Positions 5,041-7,052 of a stretch of DNA of 7,052 bases are shown here, one piece after another. A model generated the notes under the pieces. The model was not told the origin of the DNA. It saw nothing but the letters and a program-made list of their open reading frames with translations, and ran no database searches. This DNA comes from an uncultured Collinsella sp. (lineage in GTDB: Bacteria; Actinomycetota; Coriobacteriia; Coriobacteriales; Coriobacteriaceae). Location: positions 1-7,052 of the forward strand of contig USMH01000049.1 in NCBI GenBank assembly GCA_900555745.1, written 5' to 3'. Within the stretch, counting starts at the first letter, position 1, and each line of letters starts with the position of its first letter. A program made the position numbers and the translations under genes.

Positions 5041-5076
5041 AAGGGGACGGCGAAATCTAGTCTGCGCCGTCCCCTT
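5041..5076 (-). terminator. Perfect 12-bp hairpin between the oxidoreductase and hypA
   Basis: AAGGGGACGGCG (5041-5052) and CGCCGTCCCCTT (5065-5076) are exact complements around a 12-base loop. On the minus strand it starts 15 bases after the oxidoreductase stop and is followed by GCTTTGAG, so the U-tract is weak. It could be a U-poor terminator or attenuator, an mRNA 3'-end stabiliser, or a dispersed repeat. The hypA Shine-Dalgarno lies about 35 bases further on. Confidence 0.45.
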
Positions 5077-5091
5077 ACCCGCCATGGTTAC

Positions 5092-7052
5092 CTATTTACG
5101 ACCGAACTTAATTTTAATCGCACGCTTGAGGGCATACTTGCCGAGGCTTGGAAGCTTTTGCTCGTATTTGACCATCGTGGAGCACTCGGGGCGGTCGCGA
5201 TCCAGATGGATGGCGTCGAACGCGCACTTGGTGGTGCACAGGCCGCAGCCGATGCACTTGTTGGGGTCGACGATCGAGGCGCCGCAGCCCAGGCAGCGGG
5301 CGGTCTCGGCGCGCACCTGCTCCTCGGTAAAGGTCTCAACATACTCGCTAAACGGCGCGGCCTTCTCGCGCTCGCGGTCCACGTGGGCAACCTCGCGGCT
5401 CGCGTTGTCGTAGCTCTCGAGCACAACGTCGTCGCGGTCGAGCGCGGTGTAGCGGCGCTGATTGCGGCCGATGGTGAGCGTAGAGCCCGGCTGCACAAAG
5501 CGATGGATGGACACGGCGGCCTCGTGACCGGCGGCGATGGCATCGATGGCAAAGCTCGGACCGGTATAGACGTCGCCGCCCACAAAGATGTCGGGCTCGG
5601 CAGTCTGATAGGTCTGGGGATCGGCAAGGGCGCCCTGGCCGCGGCCGAGCTCCACCTTGGAGCCAGCCAGCAGGTCGCCCCACACAATGGACTGGCCAAT
5701 CGACATGACGACACGATCGGCGTCGACACGGCGCAGGTCGTTCTCGTCGTACTCGGGCGCAAAACGGCCCTCGTCGTCAAAGACACGCGTGCAGCGCTTG
5801 AAGGTGATACCGCACACACGACCGGCCTCGTCCAGGTGAATCTCCTTGGGGCCCCAGCCGCAGCTGACGTGAGCGCCGTCCTCAACGGCCTCGCGACGTT
5901 CCTCCTCGCTGGCGGGCATCTGGGCCTCGCTCTCCAGGCAGAACATCTCAACGTGCTCGGAACCCAGACGGCAGGCGTTGCGGGCAACGTCGATGGCCAC
6001 GTTGCCGCCGCCCACCACAATGGTGCGGCCGGACAGGGCATCGATCTTGCCGCTGTTAACTTCGCGAAGGAAGTCGACGGCCACGGTCACGTCCTCGGCA
6101 CCCTCGCCCGGAATGCCGGCAAGGCGGCCGCCCTGGCAGCCAATGGCAACGTAGAAGGCCTTAAAGCCCTGCGCGCGCAGCTCGTCGAGCGTCACATCGC
6201 GACCGACCTCCACGCCATAGCGGAACTCGGCACCCATCAGGCGAATGACCTCGACCTCGGCCTCGATAACATCCTTCTGCAGCTTAAAGCTGGGAATGCC
6301 GTAGGTAAGCATGCCGCCCGGGCGCTCGTTCTTCTCGAACACGACAGGTTTGTAGCCCTTCTCGGCCAGATAGAAGGCGCAGGACAGGCCGGCCGGACCG
6401 GCACCGATGATGGCGATCTTCTGGTCGAAGCCGCCGGCACGCGTCGGGGTCACCACAGGCGGGACATAGCGGGTCGCGGCATCCAGATCGCGCTGGGCGA
6501 TGAACTTCTTGACCTCGTCGATGGCCACGGCGGCGTCCACACGGCCGCGGGTACAGGCATCCTCACAGCGGCGGTTGCACACACGGCCGCAGATAGCGGG
6601 CAGCGGGTTCTCGCGCTTAATGAGTGCTAGGGCCTCGTCATAGCGACCCTGAGCCGCGAGCTTCAAATAGCCCTGAACGGCAACGTGCGCGGGGCAGGCC
6701 GTCTTGCAGGGAGCGGTGCCGGACTTGTGCGTCTCGATGCGGTTGTCGTTGCGGTAGTTGGGCGACCACTTGGTGTGGTCCCACTTGGTGGCGTCGGGCA
6801 GCTCCTGGCGCGGATACTCGGGCACCTGTCCGCCCGCCTTTTTGCTGCAGAGCTTCTGGCCGAGCTTGGCGGCACCGGCCGGGCACACCTCAACGCAGCG
6901 ACCGCAGGCCACGCACTTGTCCTTCTCGACCTTGGCGACATAGGCCGAGCGCGACAGGTTGGGCGTGTTGAACAGCTGCGAGGTGCGCAGGGCATAACAC
7001 ACGTTGACGTTGCAGTTGCAGATGGCGAAGATCTTGTTCTCGCCGTCGATAT
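5092..7052 (-). CDS. GltD-like FAD/NAD(P) oxidoreductase with multiple 4Fe-4S motifs, partial at window edge
   Basis: The reading frame stays open to the right edge, so the N-terminus lies outside; the GTG at 7002 is internal. Numbering from that codon: a Cys-rich ICNCNVNVCYALRTSQ just before and across residue 1; a ferredoxin motif with Cys30, 33, 36, 40; a dihydropyrimidine-dehydrogenase/GltD-type cluster domain with CKTACPAHV (99-107) and Cys138, 142, 146, 150; an FAD-binding fold IAIIGAGPAG (196-205) with ERPGGMLTYGIP; an NAD(P)-binding GGGNVAIDVARN (331-342); a C-terminal FAD motif FVGGDVYTG (473-481); and a last cluster region CLGC (570-573), CIGCGLCTTKC (583-593). Family logic: it moves electrons between NAD(P)H and a ferredoxin-level partner. 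Upstream of hypA, so a role linked to hydrogenase or formate dehydrogenase is plausible but inferred. No membrane segments, so cytoplasmic. Confidence 0.92.
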   Translation of the reverse strand, partial: IDGENKIFAICNCNVNVCYALRTSQLFNTPNLSRSAYVAKVEKDKCVACGRCVEVCPAGAAKLGQKLCSKKAGGQVPEYPRQELPDATKWDHTKWSPNYRNDNRIETHKSGTAPCKTACPAHVAVQGYLKLAAQGRYDEALALIKRENPLPAICGRVCNRRCEDACTRGRVDAAVAIDEVKKFIAQRDLDAATRYVPPVVTPTRAGGFDQKIAIIGAGPAGLSCAFYLAEKGYKPVVFEKNERPGGMLTYGIPSFKLQKDVIEAEVEVIRLMGAEFRYGVEVGRDVTLDELRAQGFKAFYVAIGCQGGRLAGIPGEGAEDVTVAVDFLREVNSGKIDALSGRTIVVGGGNVAIDVARNACRLGSEHVEMFCLESEAQMPASEEERREAVEDGAHVSCGWGPKEIHLDEAGRVCGITFKRCTRVFDDEGRFAPEYDENDLRRVDADRVVMSIGQSIVWGDLLAGSKVELGRGQGALADPQTYQTAEPDIFVGGDVYTGPSFAIDAIAAGHEAAVSIHRFVQPGSTLTIGRNQRRYTALDRDDVVLESYDNASREVAHVDREREKAAPFSEYVETFTEEQVRAETARCLGCGASIVDPNKCIGCGLCTTKCAFDAIHLDRDRPECSTMVKYEQKLPSLGKYALKRAIKIKFGRK

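Noticed and set aside
4990..6630. A 546-codon plus-strand open frame
   Set aside because: Antisense to the conserved oxidoreductase and the start of hypA, with Ala/Gly/His-rich content and no recognisable domain.

Overview
The window looks like part of a chromosome from a fermentative, high-GC gut actinobacterium, most likely a Coriobacteriia member such as Collinsella. I infer this from the GC-rich coding style, the Firmicutes-like mannose PTS with a ManO (DUF956) gene, and the NiFe-hydrogenase maturation gene beside an iron-sulfur flavoprotein. No search was run. Every gene is on the minus strand except a small regulator at the left edge.

Left edge, 1-735: an AT-richer accessory strip. It holds one small XRE-type helix-turn-helix gene that resembles restriction-modification controller (C) proteins. 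About 450 bases without a gene follow, with GC-rich hairpins, four or more copies of a CAAAATGG-centred half-palindrome, and a dyad. The strip ends at the 3' end of a tRNA-Arg(CCT) gene (736-811, minus), a common kind of integration site, but no integrase is visible.

Middle, 812-4566: a mannose-family PTS operon transcribed leftwards as manX (IIAB fusion) - manY (IIC) - manZ (IID), with 16-18 base gaps and strong Shine-Dalgarno sites. A rho-independent terminator follows manZ. A likely promoter for manO (DUF956) is interleaved with that terminator. A perfect 22-bp inverted repeat follows manO. Upstream of manX are a consensus TATAAT box with a poor -35 and several short palindromes that could be operator or activator sites.

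Right, 4567-7052: hypA (nickel insertion for NiFe hydrogenase, TTG start, acidic C-terminal tail) lies downstream of a large GltD-like FAD/NAD(P) oxidoreductase with several 4Fe-4S cluster motifs. The oxidoreductase runs off the right edge, so its N-terminus is missing. A perfect 12-bp hairpin separates the two.

Together the genes fit a sugar-fermenting anaerobe. The PTS imports and phosphorylates hexose, and the redox module plausibly deals with reductant through ferredoxin, NAD(P)H and hydrogenase or formate chemistry. I see no clear novel multi-gene system. The most interesting signals are regulatory and structural: the repeat cluster, the C-protein-like gene with its dyad, the terminator/promoter overlap at manO, and the long perfect inverted repeat.
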